A stretch of 50,824 nucleotides of DNA, taken from a virus. The translations under genes and the position numbers were made by a program. Below the pieces are notes generated by a model. The model saw nothing but the letters and a program-made list of their open reading frames with translations, did not search any database and was not told the DNA's origin. Position 1 is the first letter of the stretch; each line of letters opens with the position of its first letter. Location of the stretch: positions 1-50,824 of the IMG/VR virus record IMGVR_UViG_3300009636_000009; one strand, written 5' to 3'. Shown here in pieces: positions 7,982 through 16,190 of the stretch.

Positions 7982-8839
7982 TTAACCTAAATTTTTTTTA
8001 TTTATAGCCACAAATCTCATAGTACTTTTATGATTAAGTATATAATCTTTTAAATCAGTAAAAATTCTTTGCCTAAAAATATAACTTGGAAGAGAATTTT
8101 GGTCATACAAAAGACCTGTAGTATAAAAAATATAATCCTTTTGAGGTATATAATCACATAATTTTTCTATATTCCAACCAAGTTCTATACATTCATTTCT
8201 ATGTGTTTCAATAAATAAATCTACAGCATCGTTTGATAATGTTTCTTGAGCTTTTTCAAGTATTGGTACTTCGTATCCCTCTACATCTATTTTTATTAAA
8301 TTTGGTTTTATATTATTTGATTTAACAAAATTATCTAAGGTATCAATATTAACTTCATGTATTTTAGCATTTTCAGGATTACTATTAATCTCAGCATCAG
8401 ACACTTTAAAGTTTGGGTCGTTTGTAAATCGTGCCATATTAGTATTGTGATAATAACATTTTCCAACATAATTATTTAACCCAATTGGATGTGTACTTAA
8501 ATTCCAATTATTTAATTTAGCAGTATTTTGTAATCTCTCACAATGAGAACGAATAGGTTCTATTGAATAACATCGATGGTCTTTTACTAAAGAACAATAT
8601 ACCGAAGAAACTATTCCACAATATGTTCCAATATCAATAAAAACACTCGGAGAATTTTCTATACAATATAATTTAAAAGCTGTCATTTCAGAAACTATTT
8701 CTGGGTTTGAATTCCAGATAGATTCTGGTCCCACTTCAATACACTTATACCGTCTATGCCATTCATAAATATTATCGTCCATTTTCCATTCTACACCATG
8801 TACATTCGCTATTTTCATAATTTTTGATTTATATTCCAT
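7982..8839 (-). CDS. FkbM-family methyltransferase
   Basis: SAM-dependent methyltransferase of the FkbM type. Visible motifs are FIDIGTYCGIVSS (SAM-binding motif I), YSIEPI (motif II acidic position), a PIGLNNYVG strand and KIDVEGYEVPILEKA, which is the family's diagnostic block. FkbM enzymes commonly O-methylate sugars or small molecules; the substrate here is unknown. I prefer the ATG at 8839: the frame also opens at a TTG at 8899, but that lies inside the terminator flank and would add a hydrophobic stretch unlike the family start. The ATG at 8818 is another option. The gene sits between terminators T2 and T1, directly behind the capsid gene, in a cargo ('moron'-like) position. It could modify virion glycans or host surface sugars. 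Confidence 0.85.
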   Translation of the reverse strand: MEYKSKIMKIANVHGVEWKMDDNIYEWHRRYKCIEVGPESIWNSNPEIVSEMTAFKLYCIENSPSVFIDIGTYCGIVSSVYCSLVKDHRCYSIEPIRSHCERLQNTAKLNNWNLSTHPIGLNNYVGKCYYHNTNMARFTNDPNFKVSDAEINSNPENAKIHEVNIDTLDNFVKSNNIKPNLIKIDVEGYEVPILEKAQETLSNDAVDLFIETHRNECIELGWNIEKLCDYIPQKDYIFYTTGLLYDQNSLPSYIFRQRIFTDLKDYILNHKSTMRFVAINKKNLG

Positions 8840-8888
8840 AGATATCAAAATTCTACAATAAAATCTAAACAAGAATGAAATAAAATTA

Positions 8889-8930
8889 AATAAATGCAAA
8901 AGAAAAGAGCCGTATTTCTACGGCTCCTTT
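8889..8930 (-). terminator. Rho-independent terminator T2 behind the major capsid gene
   Basis: Perfect 8-bp stem (8907-8914 with 8919-8926, GAGCCGTA) and a four-base loop. The minus strand continues into TTTTCTTTTG and the plus strand into CTTTTTT, so it can act in both directions. It lies 30 bp past the capsid stop and shares 24 identical bases with T1. Confidence 0.88.
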
Positions 8931-8956
8931 TTTGTTTAATTGATTATCTGTTAAGA

Positions 8957-10804
8957 TTATACCGTGTCCAAATCGGCAATGTAAATCTTGCCATAGAATT
9001 CAGGACGAACAATCTTCTTCGCGTAACGGGTCATTACACCACGTCTTGGCGTGAAGTTCACAGGGTCATACACTAACGGTGTCTGAACCAATGGAATGTA
9101 TGGAGCATATACTGCACCAGTTTCCAAGAAGTTATTACCACGGAAGCCCATTAGAATGATATTATCAGTCATATATGGGTTCTTGTAAACTTGGAACCTT
9201 GAAGCAAATGAACCAACCCTTGAAACGCCCATAGCAAACTTTGCTTGGTCGCCATCGGTATTCACTACGAATCCCGGAATAGATTCAAGAACAGTTGCCA
9301 CTGTTGGGGAGATAACCATGAAGTTAGCACCACCACGAAGCGTCAATTGGTGAATCCTGTTGGATACCTTTTGAATCTTGTTACCAAGAGTTTGGTACCA
9401 TGTTGCCTTGGTGTAGTAACCACCAGTACCTGCCGTTGTTGTTTGAACGAATTGGTAAGTACCAGTTCCAGTAGGAACTATTTCCGTATTAAGCCTTGCA
9501 CTCCAACGTTCAATATTGATAGGTAATACTGCGTTAATCAACATATCAAGAATTTCAAGGTCAATTTCCATTGAAACATATTCAGACAACAGAGCAGTCA
9601 ATTCTGCTTCTGCGTCAATGCTATGATAAGCATTCAAGTCTTGAGCAAGTTCAGGAGTCCAGACAGCTTTCAACTTACGTGTCTTAGCTACGATTGGTTC
9701 GGAGTTAAGTTGCAAGTTTACTTCTGGAATACCGATATCCTTGTTAAGACCAGTATCAGTAGTTGACTTACCTGTTCCATAAACAAATCCCGTATCAGTA
9801 CCAGTAGCATTAGCATTGTTTGGATTATCTTCGAAGTCACCACGGTCTTGTGGGCTTGGTTGAACTGTGTAATAAATATTACCAGTGAAGGAACCAGTAG
9901 CACCAGCCGAAGCTGATAAGACAAACTGGATTTCACCAACCTGAGCACCACCAGCATCGATACCAGTACCCACTACAAATTTTGTAAATGGTGGGAAATA
10001 CATAGGACCGGAGCCGGCAGCACTACCTGATTGAAATGAAGCAGTTAGCCCTGCTGTAGATCCAGTAACAATGCTATATGGCATGAATGAACGAACAGCT
10101 AATGGGTCAAACGGATTACCTTGACTAGTCGTAGTACTATAAAAATTTGAAGTTTTAAAAGTAATAAGCTGATTGTTATTAAACGATGCTGAAATACTAT
10201 TCAAAATTCCTTGTACTGAACCAGATGAGGCATATTGAGTATAATAATTAGCCAACCAGTCAATATCTTCCAATGTTGATGTAGCTGCACTAAATGTTAC
10301 TGCAGTTGCAGCTTTTTGATTAATGGTGTAACCATATCGGCCTGCGCCGTATAGACCACCGCCGAATGTATCAGTAGAACCTAGTTTAGCACCAGTACCA
10401 CCGAACAATGATTGATAATATGAACCTGATGTATCGGCAGGATTACCACCGTGAGGTGAGCCATACTTGAAATCCAAGTAGAACACAAGACCAGATGGGA
10501 GGTTCATAGGCTGAACGGATACGAATTCCTTCGCAGCAAATTCAGCAAATACACGTCTGACCAACGGGAGAGCTACGCCAGCCCACTGTTCAGAGTTTGC
10601 GGAAGTACCAGTAGCAGTTGCTTCTTCAATCAGTTGTTTAGCCTGATTTTCGAGCAAGACCGACATATTGGACTTCTCAATATCACTCTTAATACCATCA
10701 AGAAGACCGGTTTTATCCCACTTGGTCACAAGACCACGGGTTTCCTGCATCAAACGAGCTTGAGGATTGAGAGTGTTTGTTAACAATGATTTAATATTTT
10801 CCAT
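8957..10804 (-). CDS. Major capsid protein, T4 gp23-like
   Basis: A 615-residue precursor (T4 gp23 has 521). Family landmarks are SVQPMNLPSGLVFYLDFKYG near residue 97 and, at the C-terminus, YAPYIPLVQTPLVYDP and RRGVMTRYAKKIV. The first 61 residues form a charged helical propeptide ending IEE-A; this fits the (I/L)xE rule for the T4 prohead protease, and T4 gp23 is cut at a similar place (after Glu65). Mature chains would start at Ala62. Residues 130-330 hold Gly/Ser/Thr-rich insertions relative to T4. The gene follows the scaffold gene by 42 bp and ends at terminator T2, so the two are probably co-transcribed late. No strong Shine-Dalgarno is seen; the leader is A-rich. Confidence 0.97.
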   Translation of the reverse strand: MENIKSLLTNTLNPQARLMQETRGLVTKWDKTGLLDGIKSDIEKSNMSVLLENQAKQLIEEATATGTSANSEQWAGVALPLVRRVFAEFAAKEFVSVQPMNLPSGLVFYLDFKYGSPHGGNPADTSGSYYQSLFGGTGAKLGSTDTFGGGLYGAGRYGYTINQKAATAVTFSAATSTLEDIDWLANYYTQYASSGSVQGILNSISASFNNNQLITFKTSNFYSTTTSQGNPFDPLAVRSFMPYSIVTGSTAGLTASFQSGSAAGSGPMYFPPFTKFVVGTGIDAGGAQVGEIQFVLSASAGATGSFTGNIYYTVQPSPQDRGDFEDNPNNANATGTDTGFVYGTGKSTTDTGLNKDIGIPEVNLQLNSEPIVAKTRKLKAVWTPELAQDLNAYHSIDAEAELTALLSEYVSMEIDLEILDMLINAVLPINIERWSARLNTEIVPTGTGTYQFVQTTTAGTGGYYTKATWYQTLGNKIQKVSNRIHQLTLRGGANFMVISPTVATVLESIPGFVVNTDGDQAKFAMGVSRVGSFASRFQVYKNPYMTDNIILMGFRGNNFLETGAVYAPYIPLVQTPLVYDPVNFTPRRGVMTRYAKKIVRPEFYGKIYIADLDTV

Positions 10805-10846
10805 ATATTGTTTTTTCTCTATTTTTATTTTTTGCTCACTAGATTA

Positions 10847-12439
10847 TTACTTCTTTTCAGGAGTAGTAGTCTTCGGTGTATCTTTGATTCCAGCGAGCTT
10901 CTTGAATCTAAGAGCCATCTCATTACCTTCAGTAATTAACTTGGAAGGTTTTGTTGATGACACCGGCTTTGATGCGAATCCTTCGGTAATTTGCTTAACT
11001 TGTCCCTTTTGCGAAACCGGTTTTACAACCGATTTTACAGAGTGGGTTTTTGTCATTTGCGTACCGAAATTCAAGGACTCCGCCAATAGGGCGTAGGCCA
11101 GCTTGACTTCACGAACACTTTTTGTTAGGTCAAATGATTCAACGATTTTCATACGATATGAATCGTCCAAAACACCTGCGAATTCTTTAAACAACTTGTT
11201 CGTGTAAAGTAGTTTAGCATTCAACAGATTGACCTCATTAATTTGTCCACGGAGGAATTCAATGGTTTTATAGGCTTCTTTCAAAGCAACCCTGTATTGA
11301 GATGCTTCTGCCATTGGTTTACCTGTTTCAGACCCACTACCAATGTTGCCTTTACCTTGAATATTATGATTTTTACCCGGTAGCTGTCTCTTACTAGCAT
11401 CTGGACCGGGTGGATAACCCTTTACACCACCGGTTTTGTCCTGACCAGCAAGTTCTTTGGTTGGAAGACCTTGATTTTGTAAGGCTTCATCCATTTCTTC
11501 ATACCCTTCTTCTTCCTCTTCTTCTTCGCCTTCTTCATTAAGAGCGGCGAGTAATTCATCTAGATTGATATTTTCTTCATCTTCTGCAGCTCCAACAGGT
11601 TCTTCAACCGGTTCTTCAGCAGGTTCTCTAACTGGTCGCCTACTTGCTCCACCAGCATCCATAGCTGTTGGGGGGACTGTATCAGCTCCCGGTTCAGCTT
11701 CTGGTTCCGGTTCAAGATTAATATCAACTTCACTACCCGGTTCTGCTTCAATATTGGCAGCAGGTTCTTCGTCACCAGTAACGGGTTCTCTTTCATCACC
11801 AGTAACAGGCGATGACACTCCACCACTATCTTCTGGTGCTGGTGTTAGTTCTGGAGCAGCAGGTTCTTCTTCCGTTCTACCTTCTTCTTCCTCTGCTACT
11901 TCATTTTCCAACTCTGCAATAATTTCATCTAAATCTTCCGAAGTTAGACCAGCTTCTTCAACCCTACCCTCATCTTCCTCCTCGCCCTCTTCTTCCCTTC
12001 TACCTTCATCTTCCTCTTCGGCAGTTTCATCCATTTTCTTCCTACCTTCATCTTCCTCTTCTTCTTCTTCGGCAGTTTCATTAACTTTCTTACCGAGTTT
12101 AGGAACGCCTGTTGGGCCTAATCCAGCTTGAACGGCTTTAAAATCCACATCACCGGCGCCACCTTTTGGTGTTTTGGGATTACCTTTAGAAACGGCTTTG
12201 GTTGCTGGTCCCTTAGCTTCTCCACCACTTCCATGAACCTGATTTGGAGCTTCTACTTCCTGTAGTCCCTCTTCTTGGTCTTCTTCTTCTTCGGATTCCT
12301 CTTTTAATTTGTCGGCAAACATTGCCTCAAAACGGGGAGCGAAGGCTTCTTCAAGAGCGGCTTTAGCATTGGCGAGAGCAGTGGCTCTTACTGCCTTAGC
12401 ATCAGCAATCGCTTCTTTCAATAGTTCACTATTAATCAT
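10847..12439 (-). CDS. Prohead core scaffold protein, T4 gp22-like
   Basis: A 530-residue, very acidic protein (T4 gp22 has 269). Residues 1-45 are an alanine-rich helix, about 45-330 are Glu/Asp/Gly/Pro tracts with repeated EEEDEGR units, and about 375-455 are helical with LRGQINEVNLLNAKLLYTNK and KIVESFD, a block I associate with gp22-type core proteins. Near the C-terminus are two ITEG sites (about 483 and 502), matching the (I/L)xE cleavage rule; T4 gp22 is likewise degraded to small acidic peptides. It lies immediately upstream of the capsid gene, as in T4. The acidic tract lies on a long purine-rich strand with short GAA repeats, prone to length change. Confidence 0.9.
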   Translation of the reverse strand: MINSELLKEAIADAKAVRATALANAKAALEEAFAPRFEAMFADKLKEESEEEEDQEEGLQEVEAPNQVHGSGGEAKGPATKAVSKGNPKTPKGGAGDVDFKAVQAGLGPTGVPKLGKKVNETAEEEEEEDEGRKKMDETAEEEDEGRREEEGEEEDEGRVEEAGLTSEDLDEIIAELENEVAEEEEGRTEEEPAAPELTPAPEDSGGVSSPVTGDEREPVTGDEEPAANIEAEPGSEVDINLEPEPEAEPGADTVPPTAMDAGGASRRPVREPAEEPVEEPVGAAEDEENINLDELLAALNEEGEEEEEEEGYEEMDEALQNQGLPTKELAGQDKTGGVKGYPPGPDASKRQLPGKNHNIQGKGNIGSGSETGKPMAEASQYRVALKEAYKTIEFLRGQINEVNLLNAKLLYTNKLFKEFAGVLDDSYRMKIVESFDLTKSVREVKLAYALLAESLNFGTQMTKTHSVKSVVKPVSQKGQVKQITEGFASKPVSSTKPSKLITEGNEMALRFKKLAGIKDTPKTTTPEKK

Positions 12440-12666
12440 AAAATTGTTTTCTTTGTTTTCTGAAGTTATTTGAACTCCAATGAAGTTTACGTTTTTGAAT
12501 ACGTGGCAGCAAATAGAAATTACTGCATTTCTGTAATATAAATAGTATTATATTTTCTAAAATACAAAAAATTTTATTAAATAATAAAATTCTATTATGA
12601 AATGAAACTATATCTTACCTTAAAGAAACTGATATTTAACTAAAATTATGTAATATTTATTTATGT
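12440..12666. promoter_or_regulatory. Divergent intergenic region between scaffold and plus-strand genes
   Basis: This 227-bp AT-rich gap separates the minus-strand scaffold gene from the plus-strand block and must drive both directions unless transcripts read in. TATTTATA on the minus strand (12537-12544; TATAAATA on plus) lies 98 bp before the scaffold ATG. A close match, TATTTATT at 12654-12661, precedes the plus-strand ATG at 12667 by five bases. A pure-AT inverted repeat spans 12570-12591. No coding region is visible. Confidence 0.6.
12537..12544 (-). promoter_or_regulatory. Candidate late promoter box for scaffold-capsid unit
   Basis: TATTTATA in coding sense for the scaffold gene. Read on the plus strand it is TATAAATA, the T4 late-promoter consensus, so either orientation could be functional. 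Confidence 0.45.
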
Positions 12667-13446
12667 ATGCCCAGCAAATCATTAAACCAACAAGAATTTT
12701 TTAAAAAAGTAAGACATGCAAAACATGACCCTGATTATGGAAGTGCATATGTTAGAAAAGTAGCAAATTCAATGAGTGACTCTGATATTGATGATTTTGC
12801 TAATTCTTTAGCTGAATTAAAAACCAAAAAAGCAGTATTGTCAATTCTTAAAGATATTCGTGAACCGATGTATCTTGATGAAGTAGGTGAAGAATCTACT
12901 TCAATTGACCCAGTATCAACCACATTTCATGTAAAAGAAGAATGGGCAACATATATAAAACCTTACATCGGTCAACCCTTTTCACCAAGAGAATTAGCTG
13001 CATTGGACAATTTCAAAGAAAAGAAACCAACCACTACTGCTAGAACCGAAATATGGTATAAAACTACAGACCCATTTGGAACCAGTCATGTTACCGTTAT
13101 TAAGAAAATGAAAGATAGTGGTCAATTTTCTTTTACAGCTTTTCAAAAACATGACAGACCAATATCTGACGAAGAAAAAAAGAAAAAAGAACAAGAGAAA
13201 CAAATGGCTACTGGTCTTGGCGGTACTGAAGCTGGATTAGGTAGCGCAGGCGGTCTTGGTGGACCACCAACATTTCCTCAAGGTGCAGTTCCTCCGGGTT
13301 CTCCAATTCCACCAGCCGCTGAACCTGAACAACAAGAAAAAGAAGAAGAAAAAGAAGATATCATCGTTACCAAATCTATTTTATTTAAAGATGATATTAA
13401 AGGCGCGGCTATTCTTGTAGAATTTCTAAAAAAATTAGACCTATAA
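12667..13446 (+). CDS. Conserved phage hypothetical, 259 aa, first plus-strand gene
   Basis: N-terminus SKSLNQQEFFKKVRHAK resembles the short 'S..QQ.FF' leader of phage structural orphans, but no function is established. Residues 1-60 are helical, and 75-155 form an alpha/beta domain with EIWYKTTDPFGTSHVTVIKKM. Residues 165-240 are a low-complexity Gly/Pro/Glu linker, followed by a compact C-terminal helix (AAILVEFLKKLDL). The low-complexity composition resembles that of the minus-strand head proteins. It is one base ahead of the next gene, so the plus-strand genes form an operon. Confidence 0.8.
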   Translation: MPSKSLNQQEFFKKVRHAKHDPDYGSAYVRKVANSMSDSDIDDFANSLAELKTKKAVLSILKDIREPMYLDEVGEESTSIDPVSTTFHVKEEWATYIKPYIGQPFSPRELAALDNFKEKKPTTTARTEIWYKTTDPFGTSHVTVIKKMKDSGQFSFTAFQKHDRPISDEEKKKKEQEKQMATGLGGTEAGLGSAGGLGGPPTFPQGAVPPGSPIPPAAEPEQQEKEEEKEDIIVTKSILFKDDIKGAAILVEFLKKLDL

Positions 13447-13447
13447 T

Positions 13448-13750
13448 ATGATTAAACTTACAGAATTATTAAAACATATTGTTAGCGACGAACGTGATAA
13501 AGGATTAACTCCGGTTGATAATTGGAAAGCAACCGATGCTATGTATCTTGAAGATATGGGTTTTAAAAATGATGGTATGTTTTATTATGCTCTTAAAAGA
13601 CCAGAAATGAGATTAAGCCATAAAAAAGGCACAGGTTTTATTATTGAAGATAGAACAAAAAAAGAAAAACGAACATTCCTAAAATTTAAAGACCTTGAAG
13701 AATATTTTGCTAATTATAAGCAAAAATGGGAAAACCGGCCCTATTTATAA
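13448..13750 (+). CDS. Small hypothetical protein, 100 aa
   Basis: Begins MIKLTELLKHIVSDERD, a helix related to the recurring targeting-like motif, though without a clean (I/L)xE. The remainder is an alpha/beta domain (YYALKRPEMRLSHKKG, KFKDLEEYFANYKQKW). It starts one base after the preceding stop and overlaps the annotated start of the following gene by 25 bp. No function is recognised. Confidence 0.75.
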   Translation: MIKLTELLKHIVSDERDKGLTPVDNWKATDAMYLEDMGFKNDGMFYYALKRPEMRLSHKKGTGFIIEDRTKKEKRTFLKFKDLEEYFANYKQKWENRPYL

Positions 13751-14538
13751 GACATATGAATGGCGATTGGAGCCCAGCTGAAAAAGATCCACAACTTGAT
13801 ACTGATATCAAGAGATTAACGGGCATTGACAGAAAAAAAGCTATTATCGATAAAATTTGTCCTTTCTGTCATAAACCTGTAGATGTGAATAAATTTCGTG
13901 ATGAACAAAGTAGAAAAGAATTTAGAATTAGTGGTCTTTGCCAAAACTGTCAAGATAAAATGTTTGGGAAAGAAGAAGAAACCGAAAATCTTATGAAAGA
14001 AAATTTAGAAGTACAAGAGTTTAGTCTAAAGAAAATTGTTGAAAATTTATCCAATATTCCCAGAGATGGTGGTGCTAGATTTGGTGATGAAGTTAAAAAA
14101 CTTTCCCCACAACAAAAAAAAGAATTGATGGAGAAGGTTAGCAAATTCAACGAATATGGAAAAGTTTTACGATGTGAAACGGCTTTAATGGAAATGGCAA
14201 AAAATCTTTCTGAAATTGGTCAAATGGCAGAATCTTACGCTATGACCGAATCTGGTGATTATTTTCAAGCCGAAGTTGTCAAAAGAGATTTTAATGAAGT
14301 AAAAAAGATTACCAAAGATTTTTCAAAACGAGCCAAAGAATGTTACGGTGGTCTTCAGCAATTAAATGCTCTTTACGAAGATATGGGTAGAAAAATGGAA
14401 AGATATTTTGAAATACAATCCTTGGACGAAATTGCTTCTGCAATTCCACAACAAGAAATTTCAGCACCTGCTCCAAGAATAGGTGAAGTATCGGATGAAG
14501 AAGAAAGTCTTACCGAACAACACTTAAAAAAAAATTAA
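13726..14538 (+). CDS. Zinc-finger helical phage protein; probable upstream part of a frameshifted product
   Basis: A 270-residue protein. Residues about 45-84 hold CPFC and CQNC, a four-cysteine zinc site of a type common in phage orphans. Residues 90-245 are long charged helices, probably coiled coil (VENLSN, KRDFNEVKKITKDFSKRAKECYGGLQQL). The ATG at 13726 overlaps the previous gene; the ATG at 13756 (MNGDWSP) starts just after its stop and is equally plausible. The ORF ends in a nine-A run (14526-14534) followed by TTAA. Slipping back one base there joins it in frame to the next ORF, see 14601-15134. Confidence 0.8.
   Translation: MGKPALFIRHMNGDWSPAEKDPQLDTDIKRLTGIDRKKAIIDKICPFCHKPVDVNKFRDEQSRKEFRISGLCQNCQDKMFGKEEETENLMKENLEVQEFSLKKIVENLSNIPRDGGARFGDEVKKLSPQQKKELMEKVSKFNEYGKVLRCETALMEMAKNLSEIGQMAESYAMTESGDYFQAEVVKRDFNEVKKITKDFSKRAKECYGGLQQLNALYEDMGRKMERYFEIQSLDEIASAIPQQEISAPAPRIGEVSDEEESLTEQHLKKN
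14523..14538 (+). promoter_or_regulatory. Poly-A slippery site, candidate -1 frameshift
   Basis: Nine consecutive A residues (14526-14534) directly before the zero-frame TAA at 14536. A -1 shift reads through into a frame open from about 14499 to 15134. The downstream frame has no ATG or GTG start before a TTG at 14601, which has no recognisable ribosome-binding site. Confidence 0.6.
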
Positions 14539-14600
14539 ATGAAGTTGGAGAAACGACAAGAAGCGGCAGAACTCCATTAGATGTCAATCATATTGTAGAT

Positions 14601-15134
14601 TTGTTGGAAAGTTTACCCACCCCCTCAGTTATTGTTTTCGTAGATGGCAATAAGGAAAATTACGCAATGTATCTTGACTCAAATTTTAGACATTTAAGAG
14701 GAATTCCATTCGTATCAGTATCAAAAACAATTAGTAATGTTAGTGGTCCTCAAGGAAAATTTCTTCCATCATACTATTATAATGATTTTAGAGATAAAAT
14801 GAAAGTTGTTAAATCAGTAAAAGATATCGCTGATAACATACACGATTATACTTTTGGTGATTACTTGGAATTTAATAATGTAGATTTAAAAAGAAGGAGA
14901 TTAAAATCCACAGACCCCCATAAAATAGGAGACGACCTGTTTACAGCTCAAGAAAAACTTATATTACTTCAGCGTTATACTGAAAGTCTTACATACAGAA
15001 TTTTTAACGCTTACAAATATGAATATAATGTATCTAAACTTAGCCAAGGCCCTACACCAATTGCACCTGTTCCAACAGTTCCTCTAAGCAAGATAATAAA
15101 ACCTTGGGTTGTTAAAAAACCAAAAGAAGGATAA
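14601..15134 (+). CDS. Downstream part of probable frameshifted protein (unknown function)
   Basis: Annotated here from the first usable start (TTG), giving 177 residues. The frame continues upstream to the poly-A run and encodes a plausible protein there (LNEVGETTRSGRTPLDVNHI) before LLESLPTPSVIVFVDGN. The body is alpha/beta with VIVFVDGNKENYAMYLDSN, then helices and a proline-rich tail (PTPIAPVPTVPL). No enzyme family is recognised. Either it is the C-terminal domain of a -1 frameshift product with 13726-14538, or an assembly or true indel in the nine-A run split one gene. It converges on the minus-strand gene ending at 15142. Confidence 0.7.
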   Translation: MLESLPTPSVIVFVDGNKENYAMYLDSNFRHLRGIPFVSVSKTISNVSGPQGKFLPSYYYNDFRDKMKVVKSVKDIADNIHDYTFGDYLEFNNVDLKRRRLKSTDPHKIGDDLFTAQEKLILLQRYTESLTYRIFNAYKYEYNVSKLSQGPTPIAPVPTVPLSKIIKPWVVKKPKEG

Positions 15135-15141
15135 TATCTAC

Positions 15142-15408
15142 TTAATTTGTAGTATTATTTACATCCTCAGTTTTACACACTTCAATATAACGTTTCATCC
15201 AACGCATAAAATAGATTGCTTTATCTTCGGCAAGGAATGTAGCACGACCTGTAGTGGCTTCTTGAAGAGAAATTGGAAATAAAAATCCATCTTGGTGTTG
15301 ATACCAAAATTCATTATCCCTGAAATAAACAAATCTTACAACCTTATTATCTCTCACCAAATCAATAAGTTTTACTGTTTTGGGATCAACATATTTAACA
15401 TTTTTCAT
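15142..15408 (-). CDS. Small hypothetical protein, 88 aa
   Basis: Compact alpha/beta protein with VVRFVYFRDNEFWYQ, GFLFPISLQEA and an AEDKAIYFMRWMKRYIE helix. Similar short proteins occur in phages and mobile elements, as I recall, without known function. The start overlaps the end of the upstream gene by 14 bp. The stop is 7 bp from the convergent plus-strand gene, so this is the end of the accessory block's transcript. Confidence 0.75.
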   Translation of the reverse strand: MKNVKYVDPKTVKLIDLVRDNKVVRFVYFRDNEFWYQHQDGFLFPISLQEATTGRATFLAEDKAIYFMRWMKRYIEVCKTEDVNNTTN

Positions 15409-15892
15409 AATTGTGATTTATAGGCAATTTAGTTCCTCTAACATGTACGGCATGTCTGTGGTAATACATTTCTGAACTTCCAAAGGTTCCTTTCCAAATA
15501 AACGGAGAATCTTCCAATGATATTCTATGAACGTAATGATATTTCTGATCTTTCATCCATTTTAAAATCATAGGTTTAAAAATATCTTTTTTACTAAAAT
15601 AATCAAACACACTTTCAATACCTCTCCACCTGCCGGCATCAAGGTCATAAGTTTTTGTGTATCCTACACCACAATATCTGGCTGTTTTACAAATCATTGG
15701 TAATACATTAGGAACAGTTCCATCAATATACGATTTCATTATAGGATGGGTGGGGTCATCAAATTGATGAATAAATGTTGGATATTCTACAAAAATAAAC
15801 CCCGCTTCTTCAATTTCTTCCGGTGTCCACAAATCATTCGGTAAATGATAAGCACCCGGATAATGATGACTTAATTTTAATCTATCATTCAT
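15395..15892 (-). CDS. Hypothetical protein, 165 aa
   Basis: Histidine- and aromatic-rich soluble protein (KLSHHYPGAYHLPNDLWTPEE, YHRHAVHVRG) with no motif I recognise. HLPNDLWTPEEIEEAGF is suggestive of a phage-type regulator or binding protein but is not diagnostic. It overlaps its neighbours by 8 and 14 bp, so the five genes 15142-16641 read as one coupled string. Confidence 0.7.
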   Translation of the reverse strand: MNDRLKLSHHYPGAYHLPNDLWTPEEIEEAGFIFVEYPTFIHQFDDPTHPIMKSYIDGTVPNVLPMICKTARYCGVGYTKTYDLDAGRWRGIESVFDYFSKKDIFKPMILKWMKDQKYHYVHRISLEDSPFIWKGTFGSSEMYYHRHAVHVRGTKLPINHNYEKC

Positions 15893-16187
15893 TTTTTATA
15901 AACTTTCCTATATTACTTTTTATAAAAATTTCTTCTTTACTATTCCATGCAAATATCCAACAATTATCTTTATTATCTGATTTACAAAAAAATATAGGGG
16001 CACCTTCATCACATCCACCGCCTTCATCAAAAATCACAAGTCTCTCCTTTTTTCCCCTGTCATTAATATTACATTCACGTTCTCCCAAGCAGACAAGAAA
16101 CATATCCTTTAAAGGTCGCATGGAATTATCAGATTTAAATTTGATGGATAAATTTTCCCACTGTAATACAAGTCGCTTATTTGTCAT
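15885..16187 (-). CDS. Hypothetical protein, 100 aa
   Basis: Small mixed alpha/beta protein (LVLQWENLSIKFK, RLVIFDEGGGCDEGAPIFFC, NCWIFAWNSKEEIFI) with four cysteines but no clear zinc spacing. Function unknown. It overlaps the downstream gene by 8 bp and begins three bases after the upstream stop. Confidence 0.68.
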   Translation of the reverse strand: MTNKRLVLQWENLSIKFKSDNSMRPLKDMFLVCLGERECNINDRGKKERLVIFDEGGGCDEGAPIFFCKSDNKDNCWIFAWNSKEEIFIKSNIGKFIKNE

Positions 16188-16190
16188 AGT

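Noticed and set aside
8839-8899. Longer N-terminus of the methyltransferase from a TTG at 8899
   Set aside because: It would start inside the terminator flank and adds a hydrophobic stretch not expected for FkbM proteins.
11565-12131. Plus-strand serine-rich ORF of 188 codons
   Set aside because: It is the complement of the Glu-rich scaffold tract (GAA read as TTC/TCT); composition explains the open frame.
12570-12591. Perfect AT-only inverted repeat in the divergent region
   Set aside because: Contains no G or C pairs, has a two-base loop and no following T run; weak as a terminator, so it is mentioned only within the intergenic entry.
15132-15156. Possible bidirectional terminator between convergent genes
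   Set aside because: The arms around CTAC/GTAG are imperfect and AT-rich, without a clear T tract; not strong enough to annotate.
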